A stretch of 64,000 nt of DNA from Arthrobacter tumbae. Its GTDB lineage: Bacteria; Actinomycetota; Actinomycetes; Actinomycetales; Micrococcaceae. Made by a program: the position numbers and the translations under genes. Below the pieces are notes generated by a model, which was not told the DNA's origin, searched no databases, and saw nothing but the letters and a program-made list of their open reading frames with translations. The DNA lies in assembly GCF_016907495.1 (NCBI RefSeq), contig NZ_JAFBCC010000001.1, positions 3,286,001-3,350,000 on the forward strand, given 5' to 3'. Shown one piece after another: positions 1 through 8,261 of the stretch; position 1 is the first letter of the stretch, and each line of letters opens with the position of its first letter.

Positions 1-1
1 G

Positions 2-262
2 TCGTCGGCGTTGTCTCCGGATTCTGCGGGACGCTCACAGGTGCTTGCGCAGGCGGAGGCAATGGTCCGTGAACAGCGCCGTCCGGGTTCCGACGGCGCG
101 ACTCCCATCCGTGCGCGCAGCGCCCACGGATTGGAACCCCTTGATGCCATGACGGCAGGACTGGCACGTGTCCAGCGAATGCGGACCGTGCAGTATTCGG
201 TAGTAGGTTTGGGCGCATTGGCGCTCATCACCGGAATCATGATGATTGTCGGCCGCTTTTAG
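2..262 (+). CDS. C-terminal part of a membrane-anchored hypothetical protein (truncated by window edge)
   Basis: The frame is open from the first bases of the window, so the gene starts upstream. The visible 80-odd residues are a hydrophilic, Arg/Ala-rich stretch followed by one hydrophobic segment (VVGLGALALITGIMMIVG) that ends two residues before the stop, so it is a C-terminal membrane anchor. It lies 25 bp before rsfS. In actinobacteria this slot is usually downstream of nadD, which suggests the same operon, but nadD itself is outside the window. No function is recognised. Confidence 0.6.
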   Translation, partial: SSALSPDSAGRSQVLAQAEAMVREQRRPGSDGATPIRARSAHGLEPLDAMTAGLARVQRMRTVQYSVVGLGALALITGIMMIVGRF

Positions 263-287
263 CGGCAGACCACACCCTAGGAGATCA

Positions 288-695
288 GTGAGCGCATCGG
301 AATCGTCCATTGCGATTGCCCGCACCGCGGCACGCGCGGCGACGGACAAGATTGCACAGGACATCGTGGCCATGGATGTCAGTGAACGCCTGGCGATCAC
401 TGACGTCTTCCTGGTGGCCTCGGCCCCCAGCGAGCGCCAGGTCAACGCCATCGTTGACGGCATCGAGGAAGAACTCGCGAAGCAGGATCTGAAGCCCGTG
501 CGCCGTGAGGGCCGGAGCGAAGGCCGCTGGGTACTGCTTGACTACGCTGAGGTGATCATCCATGTCCAGCACCAGGAAGACCGCGTTTTCTACGCCCTGG
601 AGCGGCTGTGGGGAGATTGCCCCAAGGTGGACCTGCAGCTGGAGGACGCCGCAGGCGCCGCTCCCGCAGACACCGCGTCCGCCGACGCCGAGTGA
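288..695 (+). CDS. rsfS: Ribosomal silencing factor RsfS
   Basis: 135-residue RsfS/Iojap family protein. The family binds ribosomal protein L14 on the large subunit and blocks subunit joining when nutrients are scarce. The family core is clear: a helical start (IARTAARAATDKIAQDIVAMDV), the ITDVFLVASAPSERQVNAIVD region and the GRWVLLDYAEVIIHVQH segment, ending in a variable acidic Ala-rich tail. The GTG start at 288 is chosen because AGGAG sits at 279-283, four bases upstream; an earlier in-frame TTG would extend into the preceding gene. The stop overlaps the next gene's GTG (GTGA), implying coupled translation. Confidence 0.95.
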   Translation: MSASESSIAIARTAARAATDKIAQDIVAMDVSERLAITDVFLVASAPSERQVNAIVDGIEEELAKQDLKPVRREGRSEGRWVLLDYAEVIIHVQHQEDRVFYALERLWGDCPKVDLQLEDAAGAAPADTASADAE

Positions 696-1393
696 ATCCG
701 CGCGCCGTCGACAGCGCAGCAGGTGACTCCGCACCGGAGGGCCGCCGCATCGTTTTCTGGCGGCACGGCCGGACCGAATGGAACGCCCGGGGCTTGTTCC
801 AGGGGCAGGAGGACATCGCGCTCGATGATCTGGGCAGGCAACAGGCTGCACAGGCTGCCCACGAGCTGAAGCACCTGGCGCCGTCGCTCATTGTGTCGTC
901 AGACCTGGAACGGGCGCGGGATACTGCGGCGGCATTGAGCGTTGCCACGGGAGTATCTGTGGGTACGGACGCACGCTTTCGGGAGACCTATGCCGGCAAG
1001 TGGCAGGGACTTGCGTTCGCGGACATCGGCGAGCGGTTTCCCGAAGACCAGCAGGCGTGGCACGAAGGCGACCCCCATGTTGCTGCCGGGGGTGGAGAGA
1101 GCAGGTCGGACGTCGGCGGGCGCATGAAGGCGGGGACGCTCGACGCCGTCGATCAGTTGGCGCCGGGCCAGACGCTCGTTGTGGTCAGCCATGGCGGAGC
1201 CATCCGCGCAGGTGTTGCCGCCCTAATGGGAATTCCGGCGGATCTCTGGGGATCGCTGGCAGGTGTGGCCAATTGTCACTGGTCGGTGCTGGAGGAGTTG
1301 AATCCATCGTCGTCGGCGGTGCCGCTCAGGTGGCAGTTGACAGAACATAACGTCGGTCTGGCATCCATGCCGTCGTCCCCGCTGGAAGGCTGA
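692..1393 (+). CDS. Histidine phosphatase family protein (phosphoglycerate-mutase-like)
   Basis: 233-residue protein of the histidine phosphatase superfamily. It carries the N-terminal catalytic RHG box (FWRHGRTEWNARGLFQGQEDI), the region around DLERARDTAAAL, and the second catalytic histidine in VVVSHGGAIRAG. The start is the GTG at 692 overlapping the rsfS stop. The rsfS-histidine phosphatase-tRNA-Ala order is familiar from Arthrobacter-type genomes. The substrate cannot be told from sequence; cofactor-dependent mutase and small-molecule or sugar-phosphate phosphatase are both possible. Confidence 0.9.
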   Translation: MNPRAVDSAAGDSAPEGRRIVFWRHGRTEWNARGLFQGQEDIALDDLGRQQAAQAAHELKHLAPSLIVSSDLERARDTAAALSVATGVSVGTDARFRETYAGKWQGLAFADIGERFPEDQQAWHEGDPHVAAGGGESRSDVGGRMKAGTLDAVDQLAPGQTLVVVSHGGAIRAGVAALMGIPADLWGSLAGVANCHWSVLEELNPSSSAVPLRWQLTEHNVGLASMPSSPLEG

Positions 1394-1449
1394 ATCGACG
1401 CCTCCGCGCCGATTTTGCGGGGGCAGGAAAATTGTCTAAACTAGACAAG

Positions 1450-1479
1450 TTGCTCCGACCAGTCAGGGCGGGGTATACG
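1450..1479 (+). promoter_or_regulatory. Likely promoter of tRNA-Ala
   Basis: TTGCTC at 1450-1455 and TATACG at 1474-1479 are separated by 18 bp and lie just before the tRNA 5' end at 1485. The match to the -35/-10 consensus is partial, so this is a prediction. Confidence 0.4.
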
Positions 1480-1484
1480 GGTTT

Positions 1485-1560
1485 GGGGCTGTGGCGCAGC
1501 TGGTAGCGCACCTGCATGGCATGCAGGGGGTCAGGGGTTCGAGTCCCCTCAGCTCCACCA
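1485..1560 (+). tRNA. tRNA-Ala (anticodon GGC)
   Basis: A complete 76-nt cloverleaf with encoded CCA. The 7-bp acceptor stem GGGGCTG/CAGCTCC has one G-U pair. The anticodon arm CCTGC-ATGGCAT-GCAGG gives anticodon GGC, and the T arm is GGGGTTCGAGTCCCC. It reads GCC and GCU alanine codons. Confidence 0.97.
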
Positions 1561-1562
1561 AC

Positions 1563-1609
1563 AATCCGCTGGAACAAGGGGAAGTAGCCCTGTTCCGGCG
1601 GATTTTTTT
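1563..1609 (+). terminator. Rho-independent terminator of tRNA-Ala
   Basis: AATCCGC...GGAACAAGGG pairs with CCCTGTTCCGGCGGATT around a short loop and is followed by seven T residues, directly after the tRNA. Confidence 0.9.
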
Positions 1610-1705
1610 CTGCCTGAAACGCACCCGCACCCAGCAGTTGGCCCCTTTCAAGGCGTAACCAATATCGGCAATGTACGCTGAATCAACGACGGCGTTGGGG
1701 GATCG

Positions 1706-2059
1706 ATGCAGAAGTACAGCAAGTTGTTCATCATCGGTGGCGCACTTTTCATCGCAGGAATTCTCCTGCTGGCGCCCGGTGTCTCTGATTACTCGACCGC
1801 GGTTGCCCGTGACACCGACATGCGCGGGTCGACTGTATTGTTCCTTGCCGGTGGCGGAGCTCTCGTGCTGGCAAGCATCGTGTTGGTCATCCGAGGTGCC
1901 CTACTCAAGCGCAAGTACATGAATACCGTACAGACCTGGGAATCAAGGACAGATCCCGAGACGACAAGCGCACGGCCGTCGATGTTCGGCGACCGGCCCG
2001 CATGGATGGATAGACCCGCAAACCACATGGGTGACAACTATGGCCAGAAGCGGGATTGA
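1706..2059 (+). CDS. Small two-helix membrane protein, unknown function
   Basis: 117 residues with two predicted membrane helices (about residues 7-25, LFIIGGALFIAGILLLAPG, and 45-63, FLAGGGALVLASIVLVIRG), then a basic, polar C-terminal tail of about 50 residues that is presumably cytoplasmic. A GGGGG Shine-Dalgarno-like run precedes the ATG. The end overlaps the start of the downstream S41 lipoprotein by 29 nt, so the two may be cotranscribed. No family is recognised; expression is plausible but unproven. Confidence 0.6.
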   Translation: MQKYSKLFIIGGALFIAGILLLAPGVSDYSTAVARDTDMRGSTVLFLAGGGALVLASIVLVIRGALLKRKYMNTVQTWESRTDPETTSARPSMFGDRPAWMDRPANHMGDNYGQKRD

Positions 2060-3050
2060 TCATGACCGCCGAGCGCCGGTCAACAAGGTTGCTGCAGCAA
2101 CGGCGTGCTTAGTCTTGTCTTTGGCCGGCTGCGGTTCTGTCGAGGCTAGTCCATCTCCCGAGCCCAAGGAACACGTACGCGCTTACATGTTGCAGGCGCT
2201 GTCCTTCATCGAGGAGAACTCCTACCACGTCGCAACTACGTTGCATGCGGACTGGGAACAAGTCGAGCAATCCGCACTGGAACGGACTTTCGAAGCGCAG
2301 ACGACGGAGGATACTTATCCCGTCATCGCGGACGTTCTGCGGAAGGCCACCGGCGACCATAGTTTTCTCCTCACCCCCGATGAAATAGCGGCTGCGAAGT
2401 CAGGCGAGCGCGAAGCCCCCTCATCCATAATGGTGGGTCGGGGCATAGCCACTCTGACTATTCCTGCCTTCAACGAAACCGCTGGTGGGCTAGTGACGGA
2501 GTACGTGAACTCCGCCATCGAAGAAATTGCTGCACAGGATGCCGAAGTCGCCTGCGGCTGGATAGTCGACCTGCGGGGCAACGGCGGAGGGAACATGTTT
2601 CCTATGCTGCTCTCCGTAGCGCCCTTTATGCCGGACGGGCACGTTATGTCCTTCTCTGACGGTACAGGTGAGGAGACGCAGGTCTCTCTTGCAGACATGA
2701 GCGTTTCACTCGACGGCGAGACACAGCTGAGTTCAGCAAGAGCTCCTCCCGAACTTTCAAACCAACCGTTGGCGGTCCTTCAGTCAGGTGACACCGCCAG
2801 CTCAGCCGAGGCTACGCTCATATCCCTCCTATCCCGCGACAACGTCAGAAGCTTCGGCGGTCCAAGCGCCGGCTACGCTACAGGCAACGTTTCCACAAGG
2901 CTTCCAGACGGCGCCATGCTCGCCGTAACACAGTCGCAGATGCTCTCTCCAGACGGAACACCGCATTCGGGGCCGATCGCTCCGAACGAGCCGACGGATG
3001 ACCCGAAGCAGGCCGCCGTCGATTGGTTGACGACCCAATGTTCCGAGTGA
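2031..3050 (+). CDS. S41 family peptidase, predicted lipoprotein
   Basis: 339 residues. The N-terminus has a lipoprotein signal with lipobox LAGC (Cys34), so the mature protein is probably anchored outside the cell. The C-terminal half has S41 (C-terminal-processing/tricorn-type) features: the DLRGNGGGNMFPML segment that forms the oxyanion region and the GDTASSAEATLISLL nucleophile segment, where the serine of SSAE is the expected catalytic residue. No PDZ domain is evident, unlike typical CtpA, so it resembles the shorter interphotoreceptor-retinoid-binding-like S41 group. The start is GTG 2031; an in-frame ATG at 2040 is equally possible. Base usage is less GC-rich than its neighbours. Confidence 0.8.
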   Translation: MTTMARSGIDHDRRAPVNKVAAATACLVLSLAGCGSVEASPSPEPKEHVRAYMLQALSFIEENSYHVATTLHADWEQVEQSALERTFEAQTTEDTYPVIADVLRKATGDHSFLLTPDEIAAAKSGEREAPSSIMVGRGIATLTIPAFNETAGGLVTEYVNSAIEEIAAQDAEVACGWIVDLRGNGGGNMFPMLLSVAPFMPDGHVMSFSDGTGEETQVSLADMSVSLDGETQLSSARAPPELSNQPLAVLQSGDTASSAEATLISLLSRDNVRSFGGPSAGYATGNVSTRLPDGAMLAVTQSQMLSPDGTPHSGPIAPNEPTDDPKQAAVDWLTTQCSE

Positions 3051-3176
3051 TTACCCGACACCGAGGGTTGTGCCATACCGGCGAATAAACGGTGACCGCC
3101 CGTGGCATGGTTCCCATGGCATCGAGTGTGTCGGAGTTCCTGCAGCGACACGGACCATTGTGTATAGATTGGCCTC

Positions 3177-4385
3177 ATGAACCCGCTGACCGAGCTCACC
3201 CTTGCACAACTGCAGCAGCGGACCAGCGTCAAGTGGCGAACCTACGCAGCTGATGTTCTGCCTTTGTGGGTCGCCGAGATGGACGTGCCCCTGGCGCCAC
3301 CCATCGCTGCCAGATTGAAGCGTGCGATCGACCTCGGAGACACCGGTTACCCGGCGGGGAACGACTATGCAGAAGCATTTCGGGAGTTCGCTGCTGCCCG
3401 GTGGTCGTGGGACGGCGTCGAGCCCGACCGGGTTGCGCTTGTTCCGGACGTCATGCTGGGAATGGTGGAAACCCTTCGGTTGATCACCGGTCCGGGCGAT
3501 CCGGTCGTAGTCACTCCGCCCGTCTACGCACCAATTTTCGCATTTATCGAGCATGCGGATCGAAAGGTTCTCACAGCCCCGCTCGGCGACGACGGACGGT
3601 TGGACCTGAACGCTCTCGATGATGCATTCCAGCGGGCACGCTCGCAGTCCGAGCACACCGTGTTTCTTTTATGCAACCCACACAATCCCACCGGAACGGT
3701 TCATACGCGTCAGGAGCTTGAGGGCGTGGCGGTCCTTGCCCGCCGGCATGGTGTGCGGGTGATCTCCGACGAAATACACGCACCGCTTGTACTTCCCGGC
3801 GCGAGCTTCACACCGTACCTGAGCGTCGCGGGAAGCGAGGACGCCTTCTCGCTCGTCTCCGCCTCAAAGGCCTGGAATCTTGCCGGGCTCAAGGCTGCGC
3901 TGCTGCTCGCCGGCCCAGCCGCGGCGTCAGATTTGGCTCGGCTTCCAGAGGAAGTGAGCCACGGAGCGAGCCACCTCGGCGTTCTTGCCCACACGGCAGC
4001 CTTCCGGGAGGGTCGCCCCTGGCTTGAGTCACTCCTCACGGGTCTGAACCATAACCGGGCACTGCTGGAGGGCCTTGTCGCCGAGCATCTTCCCGGTGCA
4101 GCGTTGGTGCGGCCGGAAGGGACGTATCTGGCATGGCTCAACTTTCGCGCACTCGGGTTTGATGAAGCCGCGGGAAACGGCGGTCTCGCCGTTGTCACCG
4201 ACCTCGCCGGACCTGCACGGTTCTTCCTCGATAACGCCCGCGTTGCGCTCAGCTCAGGGCACGTCTTCGGCCGCGGCGGCGCAGGGCATGCGCGAATCAA
4301 CTACGCCACCCACGCCGACATCCTCACCGTGGCCGTCCAACGCATGGGCCGTGCGCTCTCGGAGCGACGGGCCAGTGCCAGCTAA
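3177..4385 (+). CDS. MalY/PatB-type PLP-dependent C-S lyase (aminotransferase fold class I)
   Basis: 402 residues. The N-terminus ([28 protein letters not shown]) and the later [11 protein letters not shown] and [12 protein letters not shown] motifs are those of the PatB/MalY branch of fold-type I enzymes. The PLP lysine is in [12 protein letters not shown]. The family cleaves cystathionine and other cysteine S-conjugates to thiol, pyruvate and ammonia in the cytosol. It has its own gap upstream and ends tail-to-tail, overlapping by 4 nt, with the exonuclease on the other strand. The exact substrate is not predictable. Confidence 0.9.
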   Translation: MNPLTELTLAQLQQRTSVKWRTYAADVLPLWVAEMDVPLAPPIAARLKRAIDLGDTGYPAGNDYAEAFREFAAARWSWDGVEPDRVALVPDVMLGMVETLRLITGPGDPVVVTPPVYAPIFAFIEHADRKVLTAPLGDDGRLDLNALDDAFQRARSQSEHTVFLLCNPHNPTGTVHTRQELEGVAVLARRHGVRVISDEIHAPLVLPGASFTPYLSVAGSEDAFSLVSASKAWNLAGLKAALLLAGPAAASDLARLPEEVSHGASHLGVLAHTAAFREGRPWLESLLTGLNHNRALLEGLVAEHLPGAALVRPEGTYLAWLNFRALGFDEAAGNGGLAVVTDLAGPARFFLDNARVALSSGHVFGRGGAGHARINYATHADILTVAVQRMGRALSERRASAS

Positions 4386-5311
4386 CCGCGGGCGGCGTAC
4401 GCCTTCAGCACACGGTCCGCCGCTCCGCCGAGATTCCACTGGTCGGCCAGCTTCTTCAGCGTCTGTTCTCGGTCCGTATCGAGCGGCCTGATCCGTGACT
4501 CGAAAGACCCGAGGTCGAGGTCCCTGACCACATTCACCACGGTGGGTGCGACAGCGAGGTAGTCCGCTGCAGCAGTGAGCTTCTGGCGGATCGACGCAGA
4601 CATGGCGCTGGAGGGATCCGAACCCGCAGCAATGATGCCGTCCAGGTCCACGAACTCCTTGAGCAGGCTGGCCGCCGTCTTATCGCCGATGCCGGAAACG
4701 CCGGGCAGCCCGTCCGAGGTATCGCCCCGCAGCCCAGCGAAGTCGGCGTACTGGCCGGGAAGGACGCTGTACTTACTCACCACCGTTACATCGGTGACGG
4801 CCTCAAGCTTGCTCATCCCACGAGCCGTATACAGAACGCGGACGCCGGTGCCGTCGTCGACCAGTTGGAAGAGGTCGCGGTCGCCGGTGACGATGTCCAC
4901 GGGCGCGGTGGCCTGGCTGGCAAGGCTGCCGATGACGTCGTCTGCCTCGTGGTCAGCCGCGCCGATGACCGGCAGGTTGAGTGCGGCAAGCACTTCACGA
5001 ATCAAGGGGAGCTGGGCTACCAGTCCGGCCGGTGTTTCCTCGACATCAGGGCCGTCGGGAACCTTCCTGGCGACCCGATGCTCCTTGTAACTCGGGATCA
5101 GGTCGACACGCCATTTCGGCCGCCAGTCATCATCCCAGCAGGCCACGAGGTGCGTCGGCTCGTAGTCAGTCACCAGCCGGGCAATCATGTCGAGCAGCCC
5201 GCGCGCCGCATTGACGGGCATCCCGTCAGCTGCCTTCAGGCTGTCAGGCAGCCCGTAGAAGGCGCGGAAGTAAAGGGACGGGGTATCCAGAAGCATCAGT
5301 CGATCGGCCAC
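4382..5311 (-). CDS. Stand-alone 5'-3' exonuclease (PolI N-terminal domain-like, flap nuclease)
   Basis: 309 residues equivalent to the 5' nuclease domain of DNA polymerase I, without a polymerase domain. The PIN-like core is visible: [28 protein letters not shown]...YKEHR (arch/clamp), [12 protein letters not shown] and [12 protein letters not shown] as metal ligands, then the helix-hairpin-helix/H3TH region [20 protein letters not shown]. It probably removes RNA primers and flaps during replication and repair. Actinobacteria commonly carry such a protein in addition to PolA. Confidence 0.92.
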   Translation of the reverse strand: MADRLMLLDTPSLYFRAFYGLPDSLKAADGMPVNAARGLLDMIARLVTDYEPTHLVACWDDDWRPKWRVDLIPSYKEHRVARKVPDGPDVEETPAGLVAQLPLIREVLAALNLPVIGAADHEADDVIGSLASQATAPVDIVTGDRDLFQLVDDGTGVRVLYTARGMSKLEAVTDVTVVSKYSVLPGQYADFAGLRGDTSDGLPGVSGIGDKTAASLLKEFVDLDGIIAAGSDPSSAMSASIRQKLTAAADYLAVAPTVVNVVRDLDLGSFESRIRPLDTDREQTLKKLADQWNLGGAADRVLKAYAARG

Positions 5312-5688
5312 ACTTCGATCCTCCCACGGTCAGGCGGAAGAACGACGACGGCGGCGCACATCCGTTCATGAATGGCAGCCAGAAATAAATCCATTTGGTT
5401 GAAGAAACTCTTGAAGGTTGGAGTGATCAGGTTCACACTGGAAACGGCAACTCTAAGCACGAACGAAGCATGGGGCGATCATGAGTGGACTAATGCGATG
5501 CCGTCAGTGTCAGCGGACCTGGCTTGTTGAAAGCAAAACTGCTGAAACAGTTACTTCCCAGAACCACGCCTTTCTCAATCCGGGCCATCGAACGGTCACA
5601 GTCTGGAAACAGGTGGAGCAGCACGCCGAAGCCATCGCCTGAGGGATTCTTCCGGTCGGCAGGCGGCTGACCGTGCAAGACTGGTCGC
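5312..5688. other. Intergenic region between divergent genes
   Basis: 377 bp between the minus-strand exonuclease and the plus-strand App1-like gene, so it should hold both promoters. No convincing -35/-10 pair or repeat was found. It contains one small open frame with a CxxC pair, listed separately. Confidence 0.5.
5481..5642 (+). CDS. Possible 53-residue small protein with a CxxC pair
   Basis: ATG at 5481 with GGGGCG five to nine bases upstream opens a 53-codon frame. Near the N-terminus it has MRCRQCQRTW, a CxxC pair resembling half of a zinc ribbon, followed by polar sequence. There is no second Cys pair, so a complete zinc ribbon would need dimerisation. It could be a chance frame in an intergenic region; only conservation would decide. 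Confidence 0.25.
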   Translation: MSGLMRCRQCQRTWLVESKTAETVTSQNHAFLNPGHRTVTVWKQVEQHAEAIA

Positions 5689-6819
5689 ATGGCATTCGAC
5701 AAGGCATCATCCGAGCCTCCCGTGCCCCCGCTACCTCCGCATGAAGATGAGGTGCGTGAGCGAACCCATCTCGGTCTGATGATCGGCGATACGTGGCATG
5801 CACTGCAGACCCGCATCGCGGAACAGCGGGGCCGCGTCGAGACGATCATCCCGTACACCGGCTATGGCACCACTACCTGGATCCGTGTCCTCGCACGGGT
5901 TGTGCTCTCCAACCCCCGGGATCTCCAGCCGCTCGAAGGCAACGAGATGATGAAACCCATCAAGGAGGGGCTGCGGGGGTGGCGCAACTTCGTCAGTGCC
6001 CCGGTCCGCTACGCGGAGGTGACGCTTGAAGTCGACGGAACCAGCGCCGTCGTGCATGCGGACCGGGGCGGTGTCATCGACATCCACGTGCAAGCGTCAC
6101 TGGAACCGGGGTGGCATACAGTCCGGATCAAGTCAGGTGACTCGGTGGTGGCAGACGCTCCCGTACGTGTTGTGCAGGATGACGTGACCTTCGGAGTCGT
6201 CTCGGACATTGATGACACTGTGATGGTGACTGCGCTGCCGCGGCCATTCCTCGCGGCCTGGAACACATTTGTGCTCGATGAGCATGCGCGCACACCCACT
6301 CCCGGCATGTCTGTGCTCATGGAGAGGATCGTGCGCAAGAATCCCGCGGCGCCCGTCCTGTACCTCTCCACGGGCGCCTGGAACGTGGCGCCCGCCCTGA
6401 CCCGTTTCCTGTCGAGAAATCTGTATCCGGCCGGGCCGAAACTGTTGACCGATTGGGGCCCCACCCGCGACCGCTGGTTCCGCAGCGGGCAGGAGCACAA
6501 GCGATCCTCGCTCGAGCAGCTTGCCGAGGAGTTTCCCTCGGTGAAGTGGCTGCTGGTGGGCGATGACGGTCAGCATGACGAGGCGATCTACGCCGAATTC
6601 GCCCGAAACCATCCGGGGAACGTGCGGGCAATTGCCATCCGCCAACTCTCCCCAAGCGAGGCGGTACTGGCCGGTGGCCGGTCCAAGGGAAGCCCTACCC
6701 GTTCCACTCCCGGCATTCCGTGGATTTACGCGAGGGACGGCGCGGGCATGTCCGAGCAGCTGAGCGAGCTCGGGATCCTGGAAGGCGCTGTACGGATTGA
6801 CCCGGAGGACGAAGCCTAA
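5689..6819 (+). CDS. App1-family phosphatase domain protein (DUF2183)
   Basis: 376 residues. The catalytic DUF2183/App1 domain occupies about residues 160-330, with HAD-like motif I DIDDTV in FGVVSDIDDTVMVTA, motif II LYLSTGAWN and a late KWLLVGDDGQHDEAIY motif. In yeast App1 this domain is a Mg2+-dependent phosphatidate phosphatase; the substrate of the bacterial proteins is unknown. The N-terminal 150 residues form a beta-rich region common to bacterial members. The end overlaps the convergent FUSC gene by 4 nt. Confidence 0.88.
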   Translation: MAFDKASSEPPVPPLPPHEDEVRERTHLGLMIGDTWHALQTRIAEQRGRVETIIPYTGYGTTTWIRVLARVVLSNPRDLQPLEGNEMMKPIKEGLRGWRNFVSAPVRYAEVTLEVDGTSAVVHADRGGVIDIHVQASLEPGWHTVRIKSGDSVVADAPVRVVQDDVTFGVVSDIDDTVMVTALPRPFLAAWNTFVLDEHARTPTPGMSVLMERIVRKNPAAPVLYLSTGAWNVAPALTRFLSRNLYPAGPKLLTDWGPTRDRWFRSGQEHKRSSLEQLAEEFPSVKWLLVGDDGQHDEAIYAEFARNHPGNVRAIAIRQLSPSEAVLAGGRSKGSPTRSTPGIPWIYARDGAGMSEQLSELGILEGAVRIDPEDEA

Positions 6820-7928
6820 CTCTGGCGCTCTTCGGACTCCGGCGCGGCTTCCTCGTGGGGCGAATGGGAGTCTGAACGCACCGTCAGCAGGATCCGCCGC
6901 AGGTCCATACCAAGGGCAGCCGTGGCCTGGATCCGGTCTTTGCCGTCGGCGGAGTTGATGTCCTGCATCAGGTGTTCCACAGCTGCCTCCGCCTCTTCCA
7001 TGGTGCGGCCTTCTGGATCCCATTCGTTGAGCGCATCAGCTGTGCGGTCGATTGCTTTGCTCAGGGGTTCGATCAGCGCGGGTGGCAGGGGCGTGGATTC
7101 CGGTGTGTGCCAGATGACTCCGGCCAGCACCTCAGTCATGTCCTGGACGTGGAACGCTACCCGTTCCATCGCCTGCAACCTCTGGTAGTCCGCACCCAGA
7201 TCACGGTTGTGGCGTAGCCGTCGTGGGTTTCCGTGCCGGCTGCTGTCTGCGAGCTGAACGGCCGTACGCACTTCCTGACCCAAATCGGACATGCGGCTCG
7301 TGCGTTCGGACCACTCCTCGTGCTCAGGCGGCCAGGACTCACCCAGGGCCGCCGCCATGTCCGAGAGCTGGCGCGCCAACAGTTCCCGGAAGTTCTGGAG
7401 ACCGCGGATGGCGCCGTCGAGGTGAAGGGGCGGGAATACCAGCATGTTGACGGAGAGTCCCACCACCACTCCGACCAGCATCTGAAGGAGGTATCCGTAG
7501 GAGTATTCCTCCGGGTTCTCGCCTCCGATGAGGAGCACAAACAGCGAGGCGATCGGAATCCAGTCCCGGCCCGCACCGAGCTTGGGTAGACCAGCCGCAA
7601 GGACGCCCACGCCGACGACGATGGCCACGGAAAAGACCGAGACGTCACCGATGAGGATGATGGGGAATGCCAGCGCAAACCCGACGGCCAGGCCGATGAG
7701 GGTTTGGAGGCCCTGACGGGCAGAACCGGCAACGGTCGGGTACATACAGGCCACGGCGCCGAGCGGCGCGTAGTACGGGTATTGGGCAGCGACACCGGGC
7801 ACACGCAGCGCGATCCACCAGGCGATGGCGGCAGCAAGGGCTGTCTTGACCGCCAGGAGCACCCGCTCATGGGTGATCAGCTTCCTCGCGCGGGTTCCGG
7901 TCTGCAAACCAGTAAGTAAGCTTGGCAT
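6816..7928 (-). CDS. FUSC family membrane protein (aromatic acid exporter-like)
   Basis: 370 residues. The first 170 contain about six hydrophobic helices, starting LLAVKTALAAAIAWWIALRV and ending MLVGVVVGLSVNMLVFPP, followed by a long alpha-helical cytoplasmic domain of about 190 residues. This is the half-size FUSC/ArAE arrangement, presumably working as a dimer or oligomer for export of aromatic or other weak acids. The C-terminus is acidic. No partner gene is adjacent, and the substrate is unknown. Confidence 0.85.
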   Translation of the reverse strand: MPSLLTGLQTGTRARKLITHERVLLAVKTALAAAIAWWIALRVPGVAAQYPYYAPLGAVACMYPTVAGSARQGLQTLIGLAVGFALAFPIILIGDVSVFSVAIVVGVGVLAAGLPKLGAGRDWIPIASLFVLLIGGENPEEYSYGYLLQMLVGVVVGLSVNMLVFPPLHLDGAIRGLQNFRELLARQLSDMAAALGESWPPEHEEWSERTSRMSDLGQEVRTAVQLADSSRHGNPRRLRHNRDLGADYQRLQAMERVAFHVQDMTEVLAGVIWHTPESTPLPPALIEPLSKAIDRTADALNEWDPEGRTMEEAEAAVEHLMQDINSADGKDRIQATAALGMDLRRILLTVRSDSHSPHEEAAPESEERQS

Positions 7929-7987
7929 ATATGAAGTATGACAACCGATTATGAGAGTCCAGTGGACGCGGGCCCCGGAGACTGGAA

Positions 7988-7999
7988 CGAAATATTTCG
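7988..7999. promoter_or_regulatory. 12-bp perfect palindrome, candidate operator upstream of metF
   Basis: CGAAATATTTCG is a perfect dyad in the AT-richest part of the metF upstream region, about 50 bp ahead of the structured leader. It could bind a TetR-type or other dimeric repressor. The binding protein is unknown. Confidence 0.35.
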
Positions 8000-8045
8000 C
8001 GCGTATGCAACATTCTTGATGGCGTGCTCGCCGGTGCCGTAACGT

Positions 8046-8119
8046 TCAGGTCAAGTTACTTCCGTAACGGGTCAGCGACTCCCCATCGAGGGAGTGTGGG
8101 TGCCCCCATGTGGGCCTGA
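8046..8119 (+). ncRNA. Candidate structured leader RNA (possible riboswitch) before metF-metE
   Basis: TCAGGTC (8046-8052) pairs with GGCCTGA (8113-8119), including one G-U pair, and closes a multi-branch junction. Inside are GTTAC/GTAAC (8055-8059/8064-8068), ACTCCC/GGGAGT (8078-8083/8090-8095) and TGGG/CCCA (8097-8100/8105-8108). The position before methionine genes suggests sensing of SAM, SAH, methionine or B12. I could not match it to the SAM or cobalamin consensus from memory. Confidence 0.4.
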
Positions 8120-8129
8120 CATTTGTTTC

Positions 8130-8179
8130 GCAGGAGTTCCCTTCCGCGCGGCCGCGTGGTTGTCTGGGCCTTCTCCTGC
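8130..8179 (+). promoter_or_regulatory. Long hairpin downstream of the leader fold
   Basis: GCAGGAG (8130-8136) pairs perfectly with CTCCTGC (8173-8179), with CCC/GGG and CCGCG/CGTGG pairs inside. It follows the junction above by 10 nt and could be the expression platform. No T tract follows, so it is not a standard intrinsic terminator. Confidence 0.4.
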
Positions 8180-8261
8180 CTCCTTCCCCTTATTTCATTC
8201 CGGCTTCACCTGCGTACGTCTTGTGCGCGGCAACCGGATGTCCTAACGACCGAGGATACGA

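Larger units (their letters stand above)
7929..8261 (+). other. Upstream region and leader of metF
   Basis: 333 bp between the start of the FUSC gene (minus strand) and metF. It holds a perfect 12-bp palindrome and two consecutive RNA-like folds, listed separately. The metF Shine-Dalgarno GAGGA is at 8252-8256. The length suggests a transcribed regulatory leader, but no promoter elements are clear. Confidence 0.55.

Noticed and set aside
7938..8042. 34-codon open frame upstream of metF as a leader peptide
   Set aside because: It has no Shine-Dalgarno sequence, contains only two methionines and ends before the structured leader, so nothing supports attenuation by its translation.
8046..8119. 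The metF leader fold as a tRNA or tRNA-like gene
   Set aside because: The 7-bp outer stem and three arms resemble a cloverleaf, but there is no T-arm GTTC motif, no anticodon loop and no CCA end.
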